NCBI GenBank assembly: GCA_964035775.1
Contig: OZ038313.1
Coordinates: 1,178,001-1,242,000, forward strand
Origin: Osedax frankpressi
Taxonomy: Eukaryota; Annelida; Polychaeta; Sabellida; Siboglinidae
Length of the DNA: 64,000 nt
Direction: 5' to 3'
Positions 1-11,480 of the stretch are shown in pieces (within the stretch, counting starts at the first letter, position 1; every line of letters begins with the position of its first letter). The notes under the pieces are model-generated. The model saw only the letters and a program-made list of their open reading frames with translations, searched no databases and was not told the origin of the DNA. The position numbers and the translations under genes were made by a program.

Positions 1-296
1 CAAAAATATTCATTCTAACAAAGTTTTATATTTGTACGAAAAATCTAACAAGTCATACCTTAAAATACTCAATAATATATAAATAGTTTATATATATATT
101 ATTAATATATTATTGAGTAAGATGGTTCATATATATATATATATAAACTAGAAGTTGGTAATATTACAATTAATAAATTATTATTTTATTTATAAGATTA
201 TTTTAACTTGATTTAACCACATTCGCCCAAAATCTATATTAAATAACAAAGACAAATAAAGAGTAAAATGACATTTCCTAGAGTATTATACACCAG
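1..296. other. AT-rich sequence, likely intron
   Basis: No coding segment is visible. It ends in a CAG immediately before the conserved exon at 297, so it is most simply the intron before that exon. The same sequence occurs at 39112-39404. It is absent before the unit 2 copy of the exon. Confidence 0.4.
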
Positions 297-425
297 CTTA
301 AAAGTGCTGTTGAACCAGCTCAGGATCCAAATGATAAAGTTGGGCATTTTGCTCGTCGGAACTTTGTAATCCTGGCTAGAGAACTACTCTACCAGACACA
401 GATGGACCATGAATTAGTTTATTAA
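297..425 (+). CDS. Terminal exon of an unidentified protein, copy 1
   Basis: After an acceptor CAG the sequence opens as 42 codons beginning LKSAVEPAQDPNDKVGHFAR and ending MDHELVY before TAA. The mixed, charged composition, with RRNFVILARELL in the middle, is unlike the surrounding AT-rich translations and looks like helical coding sequence. I do not recognise the family. The rest of the gene would lie left of the window. The exon recurs at 15314 and 39405, with one replacement (Ala to Ser) in the third copy. It could be a stranded exon fragment carried along by the duplication. Confidence 0.45.
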   Translation, partial: LKSAVEPAQDPNDKVGHFARRNFVILARELLYQTQMDHELVY

Positions 426-812
426 TATATATACAATAAGGTTATCAATAGTTTTAACATGCTAATTTAATATATCGTATGTTCCCTTCAATAGAATGTT
501 ATTCAAATGATTAATAACGGGATAATATGAATATGAATTAAATATTATTGTTATTTTCTAAATTATGGGGAACCTCAAGAATATGATGCCTACATGATAA
601 TAACAATACAATTAATTACGGATGAACAATGAGTTGGTGAGTTCTATATTTTAATTCATTTTTCAATTAATAATAATAACTAGTAGCAAGGTATTCAATT
701 TGCAGTAAATGTATCATTATATAACAATAATTCAGCAGTGATAACAATGACTGTTTAAATATGTATTAGGGATAAGACAATAAGAGTAAATAGATTGATG
801 TTTAATTGACAG

Positions 813-872
<60 letters not shown>

Positions 873-1144
873 CACTAAGTAGGTTTACTATATAGTAAAT
901 TTATTACATATAGTGGATTATGTATTCATAGGGAACCAGTTATGTAACAGTATACTTATCCCAGTATAATATAACACCAAATATGAAATAATAGATATTG
1001 ATATTTTGGTATTATTATAAAAGTACAATATTCTATTTATTTGGTTTCAAAATGTATAATTATTAAAAAATAATAGTTTAATCTTACACATAATATGTTT
1101 TAATTATAATTATTATAAAAAATATTAATATCACAATTAATAAC
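426..1144. other. Noncoding stretch with an AT microsatellite
   Basis: No exon is supported. A dinucleotide TA run occupies about 814-869. The equivalent runs at 15830-15866 and 39921-39962 are shorter. C-terminal exons of the SDR pseudogene should lie here, but none could be recognised. Confidence 0.5.
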
Positions 1145-2221
1145 TTTTGCCAGATCTTGCATCCAGGTGCTTCGGGTGAATAGAATATGCCGATGACCTA
1201 CAGCTTCTGGCAAGGTCATGACCTTTACATGAGCCACTGTCACATCTCGTACATCTACTATCGGTAAGTAGATTTAGGGAACCTATCAATTAAATAAGTA
1301 ATTTAGGTAATTTGTTTAAAGTACTAGATTTGTCTAAAATATCTTATTTTATTATAAAACATATCATGTACAATTTTCTCCGTTCGTCAGATTAGAGATA
1401 TTTACAATTAAACAAAATTACATGAAATTATACTTTCTATAAAATATACTTTCATAAACTCATATATAGCTGAATTTAAGATATATACCAGACAAACTGA
1501 CCATTGGAATTGCGCGGTTTACCAGGCGTTTCATTACATCTAATGAACCGTTGATTGTTCCACAGAGAATCTGACCGAACACCGATGACGGATTCGTAGT
1601 ACAAAGTTTAAAGGTCGGATGTGTATCCTTTGTCATGAAGTCCCGAGCAACCTTCTCCGACAACACTTTACTCTGTATTGATGATTTTTGGCAGTTTGGT
1701 AATTACTTTAAAGTAGACCAGATTTTTTGAATTATAACATTTTTTAACAATTCCTTTATATTTAAAAAATTAAATAAATGTCACGTATAATATATATATA
1801 TATAAACTTAAATATAGTACAATATAGTAATATGGTAATATAGAAGTGTATATATGGGAATTGGTATTATCAATTGGTATAATCAATTATCGCAACAAAC
1901 AATAGTTCAATAAATGGTCAATCGTAGTTGTAATTATTATACAACATATTAAATATAAATGCATTCATATATTCTTTAAAATGACATATTTATTTGTATA
2001 CCAAAAAAATGCAACATATTAATTCTACTCCAATGTTTTCAATTGTTCATACCACCGATTTCCAATATAATACAATAGTATAATATAATACCAGCAAACA
2101 TTACCGGTAATTTAATTTTTTGAATTGCATCATTTCTTTTATATTATTTTTATTTCTGTGGTGACATCAACTAATTTTATAAAACTATTGTCACCCTGGA
2201 ATACCGGGATATGTTATATAG

Positions 2222-2223
<2 letters not shown>

Positions 2224-2268
<45 letters not shown>
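2224..2268. repeat. AT dinucleotide microsatellite
   Basis: Pure TA run inside an intron of the SDR pseudogene. It is shorter in units 2 (about 17224-17264) and 3 (about 41336-41368). The repeated IY or YI peptides it encodes on both strands are not genes. Confidence 0.9.
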
Positions 2269-2270
<2 letters not shown>

Positions 2271-2760
2271 AATTACTAACTCTGAAATAGAATATTCTAC
2301 AAAATGCACAATTGATAAGAGGCGAGTAGGAAGGGCAATTCGTGATTAGTCGTGAATGCCATCTAGTTGCGAATGCACCAACGCGATTCCCAACATTACC
2401 AGGCACGCGGAGTTATGTAATAGTTTTTTATAATCGTGTTACGCGTTACCACAATTATAGGGTAATATAAACTAAATACAATTCTATAAGCATGTGTATT
2501 GTGTGCCCTGACAAAACTACCGTACTAAGATAATATATTTAAATATTGTATTCTATTGTTTTGATGTAATCACCTTATAATATTTATCCGAATCCGATTA
2601 TATAACCAATATAATTTCCGAAAAACCAGATGATATAACTATTATGCAATTTTAATAATTAATTTAAAATTAAAGTAAACAAATATTTATAGTAACTATA
2701 AATAATGTACTAACAATTACAAAGTGTATTTTGATACCTGGTGATGATACCTGGTGTCAG

Positions 2761-3926
2761 TTAACCCTAGGTAATAACCCAGGGCAATAACCCTGGATAT
2801 TAACCTGGATATTAACCCTGTACACTAACCTGGACATTAACCTGGACATTAACCTCGAGCACTAATCTTTGACATTAACCCTGGGCACTAACCTTGGATA
2901 CTAACCCTAGACATTAATCCAGGATATTAACCCAGGACATTAACCCGTGGGCACTAACCCTGGACATTAACCAATAACATTAACCCAGGACAATAACCCT
3001 GGTCACTAACTCTGGGCACTAACCTTGGGCACTAACCCAGGACATTAACCCTGGACATTAACCCTGGACATTAACCCTGAGCACTAACTCTGGGCACTAA
3101 CCCTGGACATTAACCCAGGACAATAACCCTGGTCACTAACTATGGGCACTAACCTTGGGCACTAACCCAGGATATTAACCCAGGACATTAACCCGTGGGC
3201 ACTAACCCTGGACATTAACCAATAACATTAACCCTGGACATTAACCCTGAGCACTAACTCTGGGCACTAACCCTGGACATTAACCCAGGACAATAACCCT
3301 GGTCACTAACTCTGGGCACTAACCTTGGGCACTAACCCAGGATATTAACCCAGGACATTAACCCGTGGGCACTAACCCTGGACATTAACCCTGGACATTA
3401 ACCCTGAGCACTAACTATGGGCACTAACCCTGGACATTAACCCAGGACAATAACCCTGGTCACTAACTCTGGGCACTAACCTTGGGCACTAACCCAGGAC
3501 ATTAACCCTGGACATTAACCCTGAGCACTAACCCTGGACATTAACCAATAACATTAACCCTGGACATTAACCCTGAGCTCTAACTCTGGGCACTAACCCT
3601 GGACATTAACCCTGGACATTAACCCTGGGCACTAACTATGGGCACTAACCTTGGGCACTAACCCAGGACATTAACCCTGGACATTAACCCTGAGCATTAA
3701 CTCTGGGCACTAACCCTGGACATTAACCCTGGTCACTAACTCTGGGCACTAACCTTGGGCACTAACCCAGGACATTAACCCTGGACATTAACCCTGAGCA
3801 TTAACTCTGGGCACTAACCCTGGACATTAACCCAGGACAATAACCCTGGTCACTAACTATGGGCACTAACCTTGGGCACTAACCCAGGACATTAACCCTG
3901 GACATTAACCCTGAGCACTAACCCTG
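2761..3926. repeat. 13-bp minisatellite in SDR pseudogene intron, copy 1
   Basis: Tandem units of the form GGACATTAACCCT, GAGCACTAACTCT and GGGCACTAACCCT alternate with 12- and 14-base variants for about 1.17 kb. Longer blocks (the series GACATT, AATAACATT, CCAGGACAAT, GGTCACT) recur as higher-order repeats. The array ends exactly at the donor side of the SDR exon at 3923. Its minus-strand unit contains GGTTAGTG, resembling that donor. The equivalent arrays are 0.43 kb in unit 2 and 1.85 kb in unit 3, so the locus is length-unstable. Confidence 0.95.
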
Positions 3927-4497
3927 TGCAAGCTGTAGCATGTATTCAATACATTTATAGTTCCTTCATCGGCTGGCTTGATAACGACTTTAGGATGTTT
4001 GGGATTATTCTTGGGAAGGACTGAAAACAAGTTGGGGCAGAATGATTTGACATTAAACTAATTCAGTGTTTATTGAATACAACGAGATTATTAAATATTA
4101 TAGATTATACTCATAAGTATGTATATATAAATATATTTGAATAGTAATTTAGTTTATCATTTAATCTATATACACATTTAATTATTTATTTTGATCTATA
4201 AATTATATTTACGTTATTATCTCTTATTATAGTATATTTTATCTTATACCTTATCTATTAATATTAATTATATTAGTTTATTTAAGTTATTGGAATAATG
4301 CTTGTTATTTAATAAAATTAATTGTCTGTGACAAGATTGGATGTTATGTTTACATTATTTATCTGTTTATCCAATATATCATTAAGCAGTATAATAACAA
4401 TAATAATAAACTACCTACATATAGTTTAGTATGTTAAACTATATAAAATATGAGAAACTTAAATTGTATTAGCTAAAATATAACGATATATATTTTA

Positions 4498-4650
4498 ACA
4501 CTATATATAACACTATATATAACACTATATATAACACTATATATAACACTATATATGACACTATATATAATACTATGTATCACTATATATAACACTATAT
4601 ATAATATTATATATAACACTATATATAACACTATATATAACATTATATAA
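4498..4650. repeat. 12-bp tandem repeat CACTATATATAA, copy 1
   Basis: About 12 to 13 units of CACTATATATAA with point variants, lying just downstream of the SDR exon at 4681 on the minus strand. Length differs in units 2 and 3. Confidence 0.9.
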
Positions 4651-5183
4651 TATACATTACGCAATGTTTTGACCTCCGACCTCGCCGTGTGTAAAACATA
4701 GTCCCAGTCCGCTACAGTTTCATTCCAGCAGAGCTTCTCATTGCAATCCGCCTCTACCAGCTCCAGCGTATGCTCGGGGTTTTACTTCAGGAGTTCTCGG
4801 ATAGGTTTCACCTATTGTTGAAAGTGTTTAAGTAAGGTACTAATGCTATATCGTCTGCAAGTAACTAATTGTATCCTTCGCGCCATTATTGATTTCGTAG
4901 TGAAGAACAACTTATTTGTAAAATTGTAATTACAATTTGTGAATTATTTTTAAATTATTCCGATGAAATATAATCATAATAAATATATAAATGTTCAACC
5001 CTCGAGAAGTTTTATTGATAGCTGTTGAACTATAGTTGAAAAATGCTATGATAGGATAAATATATAATATAAGATATCCTACATGATATCATATAATATC
5101 ATGTAGGATATCGTACACGATATCTAATTTAATATATCTTGAACCTGAAGCTCCAGTAACAAGAACACATTCATTTGGCATCT

Positions 5184-5376
5184 CTGTAATAGATAATATT
5201 ATGTAATTATTATTGTAAATAACTATGTTATATGTAAATAGTATAGTTGACATCTATTATTATATATTATATTAATAAAATATATAAATACTTATATTTA
5301 TATACGATATATGATTTAACCAAACATATTATGTATATTAAATAACTAACCATAATTTAAGTATATTAATTATTAA

Positions 5377-5407
<31 letters not shown>

Positions 5408-8400
5408 TTATTTATATATAATACGACTATATATTATATATTTTTAATAATACATATAGTAATAGTAATGGTAATATTAATTGTAATAGTAATTGTAATA
5501 GTAATTGTAATAGTAATTGTAATAGTAATTGTAATAGTAATTGTAATAGTAATTGTAATAGTAATTGTAATAGTAATTGTAATAGTAATTGTAATAGTAA
5601 TAGTAATAGTAATGGTAATATTAATTGTAATAGTAATTGTAAAAAAGATTTTGAGAGTTAGTTAGATATTATCAATTACAGTTTATATTTTATAAAGTAA
5701 AGTCAATGTAAATTTGAGTATCGTCAACATAAATATGCTAGTTTTTATATATTGATGAATGTAGTATTTATGTGAGATGTAATGTAAATTTTCCGACAGT
5801 AAACTTGACTATTCTTATCGCAAATGTTGCCAATTCATTTAAAAAACTCCTTATTTTTAAAATTACAACTATTTTCCAAATTACCAAATAATTAGTAACT
5901 TAATAAATGATTTATTGAAATATTCTAAGTTAAAAGTTCATAGGCTCAGTCATATATATCATGTTCTAGTTTATTTATATAACTATATAGTATTATTTGT
6001 TGTTTAAGTGCTTCAAAATGTATTTTGGTATCAAATTAATACTAGTGATCTGAACATACCAAATATATTAATATAGGTAATGTAATACGTATTGGCATTG
6101 ATTATAAGATCTAAGATATTCGGTGGTTCTTTTTGTAAGTTTAAATTAAGTTACGGTTGTAAATCTGATGCTTTTTAAATGTTAGGCATTTTAGAGCAAA
6201 TACTTCGCAAATGATTTCGCAAAGCATTTAAATAAAAAAATTGTTATTTAAATTAAATAGAAAAAATATCTTGAATTTCGAAAATTCACTAACAATTTTA
6301 TTTCATTATTTATAAACAGATTTAATTTGAATTCTGAATTATAGAAGACTGGCATTTAATTTATTTTAAAGTTAAACCCAAATCCGAACCGAATCTAAAC
6401 TCAACATATAAATAGAATAATTACTATAATAACTACTATAATAACTATAATAATAATAACAATCATAACTACAATATCTTTTACAATAACTACTATAACA
6501 ACTACAAGACTTTCTACTACAATATTTTCTACAATAGATATTACAAGATGAACTCACCTGAGATTAAAGAGATAAAAGTCAATAATACAGAGAAAACAAT
6601 GTAGGCCGGTGTAGAATAAAAACAACCTTTAACAACGAAATAATAGGTTCATTTTTTATATTGTTTATAAATATGTCAAAGCATAAAATAAATATAATAT
6701 AATGTGGTTTTATTTTAAAAGTAAAGCAATATGTATACGAAGGTAACAGTATTATTAACCCCACTCTTCATTTACCATTATTAATAATTATTAATAATAC
6801 TATTTGTATATTTGTATTAATGTATATATGTCATTGAAAATGATGCCATAATTCAAAAATAACGCTAAATAATTTACAAACATCAAAAATGCTGTCTATA
6901 TGTGGTGTAAAATATATAATAGTTAAAGTAATATTATATAATAATAATAAATTAATTTCATTTTAATTGAATAATGAAATTATCTATATTAATTAGTATT
7001 CAAAATGTCTAGGTTATTTACAAGTTATATTCATCATATAAACTAGGTTTTGTCAATTTTATTTATATGTGTTATATATATATATATATATGTATATATA
7101 ATAAGACCTATTTTAGATGTAGTCGTAGGTGAGTAATTGAGGTGGTGTAATCAGTCGGTTTTAATTGAAATATAGTTATCTACTATAGATTGTGTAGTTC
7201 CAGTTATTATTTAGTAACTGTAATTAGTCGGTAAATTATAAAAAATTGGGCTAAAATATTATCAGTAGGTATTTCTATAAATAATCTTATTTTATGTATA
7301 TTGTATTAATGGAACGATATGCGTTTTGAAGACATTTATGTGGATAATCAACTGAATGGACGAGTTAAGTATAACTCTGAGATATAATTTGGTATTTGTA
7401 TAATAATAATAAATATTTCTTTTTATAATTTCTTATTATATAGTAAATAGTATATATTAATATTACAAATATATATTAGTCAAATTAATCTTTATTACCA
7501 ATAGATTAATAATATTAATATATAATATAGTAAAACCCAAATTAAAGAGAATATACTATACTATTAAAACTTGTGTCTTTTAAATTATTTATATATAATG
7601 AATACCTTGTTAACTACTGACCGAATACCTTCTACATCACAACGTCCCACCCAATAATTCAAAATACTTATCCGTATATGTAACCATCATGTTAACAAAA
7701 TACTATATTATTGATATATAAAAAATAAATTTTGTATAAATTAATGTATTCAATTATATATCGTTTATAAATATTAATTAGTGAATATCAGTCATCAAAC
7801 ATAGACTATGTCTGAAAAAATACTTACACATATATATCATCATTCCAAAATACTTGCGAAAATTAATTATAACAATAATGTTATCTTTGATAATAGAACA
7901 TTTTGAATATTTTGGGTTACCTGTAAATTACCGGTGATCTTAGATTCAAACATATAATGTTTGCATCTACAAATGTAAAATTGTGCTTAATATTGTTATT
8001 AAATATTTAAAAAAATCCTTATTTTCCTGTTTACAATAACATATTTATTTCCTTATCGTCTACAAATTATTGCAATTATTAAATTTTAAAACTCTATTCT
8101 CTAATCTTCAAGGTAAGATATTTAGTAATATATTATACTAAAATGATTATAAAATAAATTACGACTTGTTATCCGATTTATTAACTACAACTGAATTCAA
8201 ATACTATGTGAAACTGGTTTATTTATATATAACAATTTATTATTATATATAGATTCGAATACTACGAAATGATTTTTACCATATACATAGATCACACGTA
8301 GATCATACCAACAAGTAGTTAATATTGGTTTTAGTTAATTTAAGATGTCCACTGGCTTCTAAATAGAAAACTCCAAAATTTGTGTTTTAACTATTTTCAA

Positions 8401-11400
8401 ATATTATGTATTAGTAACTTGGTTATAACTTATTTTAAATATTCCTAATCCTAACCTATTAATGATATAAATGTATTCATCATATTAAAAAGAGCTTGAA
8501 AAAGCATAAGGTATAAAGCATAAAGTATTTTTAATATTTAAATATGAATATATAAACGTAAATTTATTAATGTTTTTCCAAATGATCAGAATTAAACTTC
8601 GGCCATTTTTAATTGATTAAAATAAATAATATTAAAATTGAAATATTTGAAGATGTTTATTCTTTGTAAACTTGATTATTTTTAATATGTATTACAGTAT
8701 ATATCTATTACATATAAATAAATACACATATAGATTATTTTAAAATTATAATTGCTAATATAGAATTGAATAATATTTATATGAAATAACTAATATATTG
8801 TTTTATAATGAACACAACATTTTCTATTTAAAAAATATTTATCAATATATAAATATATTACGAATAAATATCAATACTATATTTAATATGTATTAATACC
8901 TATTGAATGAGTGTATATTTATTATAATTAATTGATTTTTTAAATTAATTTATTCTTATATTTTTTCTTATTTGCATTCTAATTTTTCCATATTTATTAA
9001 TAATTTATCTAATAAATAAATAACAATACATTTGTTGTTCTTCATCATTTATATATCCAAATATAGAAAGTGATTGATATATCTAGAATACCATAATAAT
9101 AATATAACAATATTTAAATATTGGTAATTGTTGTCAAATTCTTTTTTGTGCCAATTCTACTCTGAAAACCTTGTTCCATAATAGTTGATATATATTATTC
9201 CTTTTTAAGATCTTATCAGATCTTATCTTTCCTTCCTGTGGATGTAAGCATTATTAAAATAATCACAAAAAATCACTGCTTTTTTTGACTATAATTCATA
9301 TAATAAAACCAGAATTAAATCCTGTTTAGAAATCATTCAATATCATCTCTGGTCATTTTTTCAAATCCTAATAATAATATAAATTTAGATTCACTCCTAT
9401 ATCATGTCTGGATATAGTTGATCATTTTACAGATGGGGATTATATTGTAATATTAAATTCCATTTTACATAAAATTTATATTTTTGCATTTCACATATAA
9501 TCATTATATAATGGTTTACAAATTTTATGAAATAAATATTAGTTTTAAATAATATCTGAGATTATTTAATAAATAACTCGAGTTCATTTAAATTAAATGG
9601 TCACCAGTAAATATTTGGTTATTATAAAATAGAAGAAATTGATTCCCAAAGAAATAAATAGAAACAAATTCCTGTTATATAACCTTTTATAAATACATAT
9701 CAATTATATAATCAATATATTAATTATTATAAAAAATTATATTATTAAAATTAGAAAACCAGCATATATATGCTACAATATAATATTAAACAATTTGCTT
9801 TCCTTTATTTTGTTTAATTAACATTTTGTAACTATTTCAACTTTGAAAGTTAAATGCAAATTCCATCAAGTTTATGTGTCTATATATTCTGTTTTATAAT
9901 AATATCGATATATAATTACTAAATTATAGGTTAATCGGTGATTATATAATATGTATATACATTAGTACATAGATAATTTTTACGTAAATATACCTCAGAT
10001 ATGGGTAAAATTAAAGATAATTGTACATTGGAGTGGATGGAAAATAGATTTGTTTTGAATTTTCTTTTCATATATTTTTACAAATATTTTGTTTCCTCCA
10101 ATGATTTTAAGTTTAACAGAGACTTGATAGAACATTTTAACATTGAGTAGATAAGAACAAATTTTAACAATTTTTTGCACATAGAAATAATTGTCTTACA
10201 TGTACCATTTTTAAATATGTCATAAATGGGCTAAATACTGTATAATAATAATTAAAAAAATATTAATTTAACTTTTCTACCGCCTAGAAGTATATTTCTA
10301 GGAATATATTTTTAAAATTAATAAAAAAATATATACCAAATTAATAATATCTATAATGTTTTATTGTATGTATCATATATCTATATCATATTCGATAACA
10401 TTTATTTATATTGGTTTAAAACATATATTTCATGCCTTCATTATATTATTTATGATAATTTGATTATTTATTCTAATTTTAAACTAATAATTTTACACCA
10501 ATTTATTTTAAAAAAAATTAATTAATATTACATTTTTATAACAAAATCAACAGTATCTGCGATCTCTTTTGTATACACTTATAAATGCAGTCAACGTATT
10601 ACTACTTATAGTAGTTGATATAAATATATTTTAAAATCTATAAATCTCATAGCTTCATTCAGCTCACGAGTCAAAAGTAAAATGAAGCATTTTAAAATTT
10701 AAACAAACTTCTTTAACACATGAAATTAAATATTAATAATTTAATTTCCATTTGAGTTATTAAAATATTCTTGTTCATTATTAAATTATTAAAACATTTA
10801 AAAAAAATCCTTTACCAATATTATGTTTTATTATATAATATCTTTATATTATTTTATATAAACATTTGTATTATGACTAACTATCTACTCTATTGTACAT
10901 GTGTAATATCACATTAACTATTAATAGTGTGTATATAATATACATATTAATGTTGCAGTACATTTAACACTCTATAGGATTATACATCTGATGTAATGAT
11001 AGTATTATTGAGTTTATATTTGTATTTAACTTATTTAAGTTATTGTAATATAACAAAATTAAGCAGTGTTAAATATTCATATTTATTTTTAAATTAATGT
11101 TTATATCATGAAAGTATATTTTATTAAATATATAGGTTTTATGATTAAAAATTATATTAAAATCATTTGTTAACTAAATTAAAAAATAATATTTTAAATT
11201 AATATTTTAGAAAATATATTGGCATGTTAAGGTTATTCCATTATGCTTGTTTTGTTGTTTATTGAACAATTATTAGTCATAATTATAATATATATATATA
11301 TGCTTACTTAAGTGTATACTGTATGTACAAATAATTAAATTACCTGAAATCACTAGACCATAACATTAGATTGACAGTCAGTAACACCACTACAAATATT

Positions 11401-11480
11401 GCTATAATATTGTACGACTTCTTAAATAATAAAGTAAAAATCATCTATAAAATTCAACTTATTAAATCATTATTTTTAGA
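5184..11480. other. Long AT-rich spacer before kelch gene 1
   Basis: No exon is supported in about 6.3 kb. It holds a 12-bp array at 5460-5641, a short array of TAACTACTATAA units near 6415-6455, and TA runs near 5374-5402 and 7073-7092. Short open frames, such as a 61-codon minus-strand frame at 9995-10180, have no recognisable domain. They persist in the other units only because the units are nearly identical. The unit 1 version lacks about 330 bp present at 25505-25845 in unit 2. Promoter elements for the kelch gene could not be identified. Confidence 0.6.
5460..5641. repeat. 12-bp tandem repeat AGTAATTGTAAT, expanded in unit 1
   Basis: About 14 units of AGTAATTGTAAT. The corresponding places in unit 2 (about 19725-19770) and unit 3 (about 45230-45275) hold only two or three units, so expansion here followed duplication. 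The open frame of alternating Val and Ile that it creates is an artefact. Confidence 0.9.

Larger units (their letters stand above)
1145..5183 (-). pseudogene. Extended SDR (dihydroflavonol-reductase/Gre2-like) pseudogene, copy 1
   Basis: NAD(P)-dependent reductases of the extended SDR family are recognisable exon by exon. 5145-5183 reads MPNECVLVTGAS and ends in the glycine-rich nucleotide-binding motif. 5000-5045 is a worn exon with IVQQL. 4681-4811 carries PEHTLELVEADCNEKLCW and DYVLHTA. 3923-4020 carries PKHPKVVIKPADEGTINVLN. 1489-1672 carries SKVLSEKVARDF and NPSSVFG. 1145-1257 carries VDVRDVTVAHVK. The last two join exactly across a GT-AG intron in phase 1. A possible trace of the catalytic-Tyr exon (NCPSYSP) lies near 2290-2400 but lacks a donor. 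The gene is broken: there is an in-frame TAA after ELLK in the 4681 exon, about 2 nt are missing at the SPFP position of the 3923 exon, and the exon after TGASG is eroded. The same damage occurs in all three copies. Confidence 0.8.

Noticed and set aside
2761-3926. Interstitial telomere, because units contain TAACCC
   Set aside because: TAACCC occurs once per 13-bp unit and is not itself tandem. The array is an ordinary minisatellite beside an exon.
5468-5665. 65-codon frame of alternating Val and Ile
   Set aside because: Produced by the AGTAATTGTAAT repeat, and collapsed in the other units.
9995-10180. 61-codon minus-strand frame, unchanged in all three units
   Set aside because: The whole spacer is nearly identical between units, so conservation says nothing. 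No domain, no convincing splice sites.
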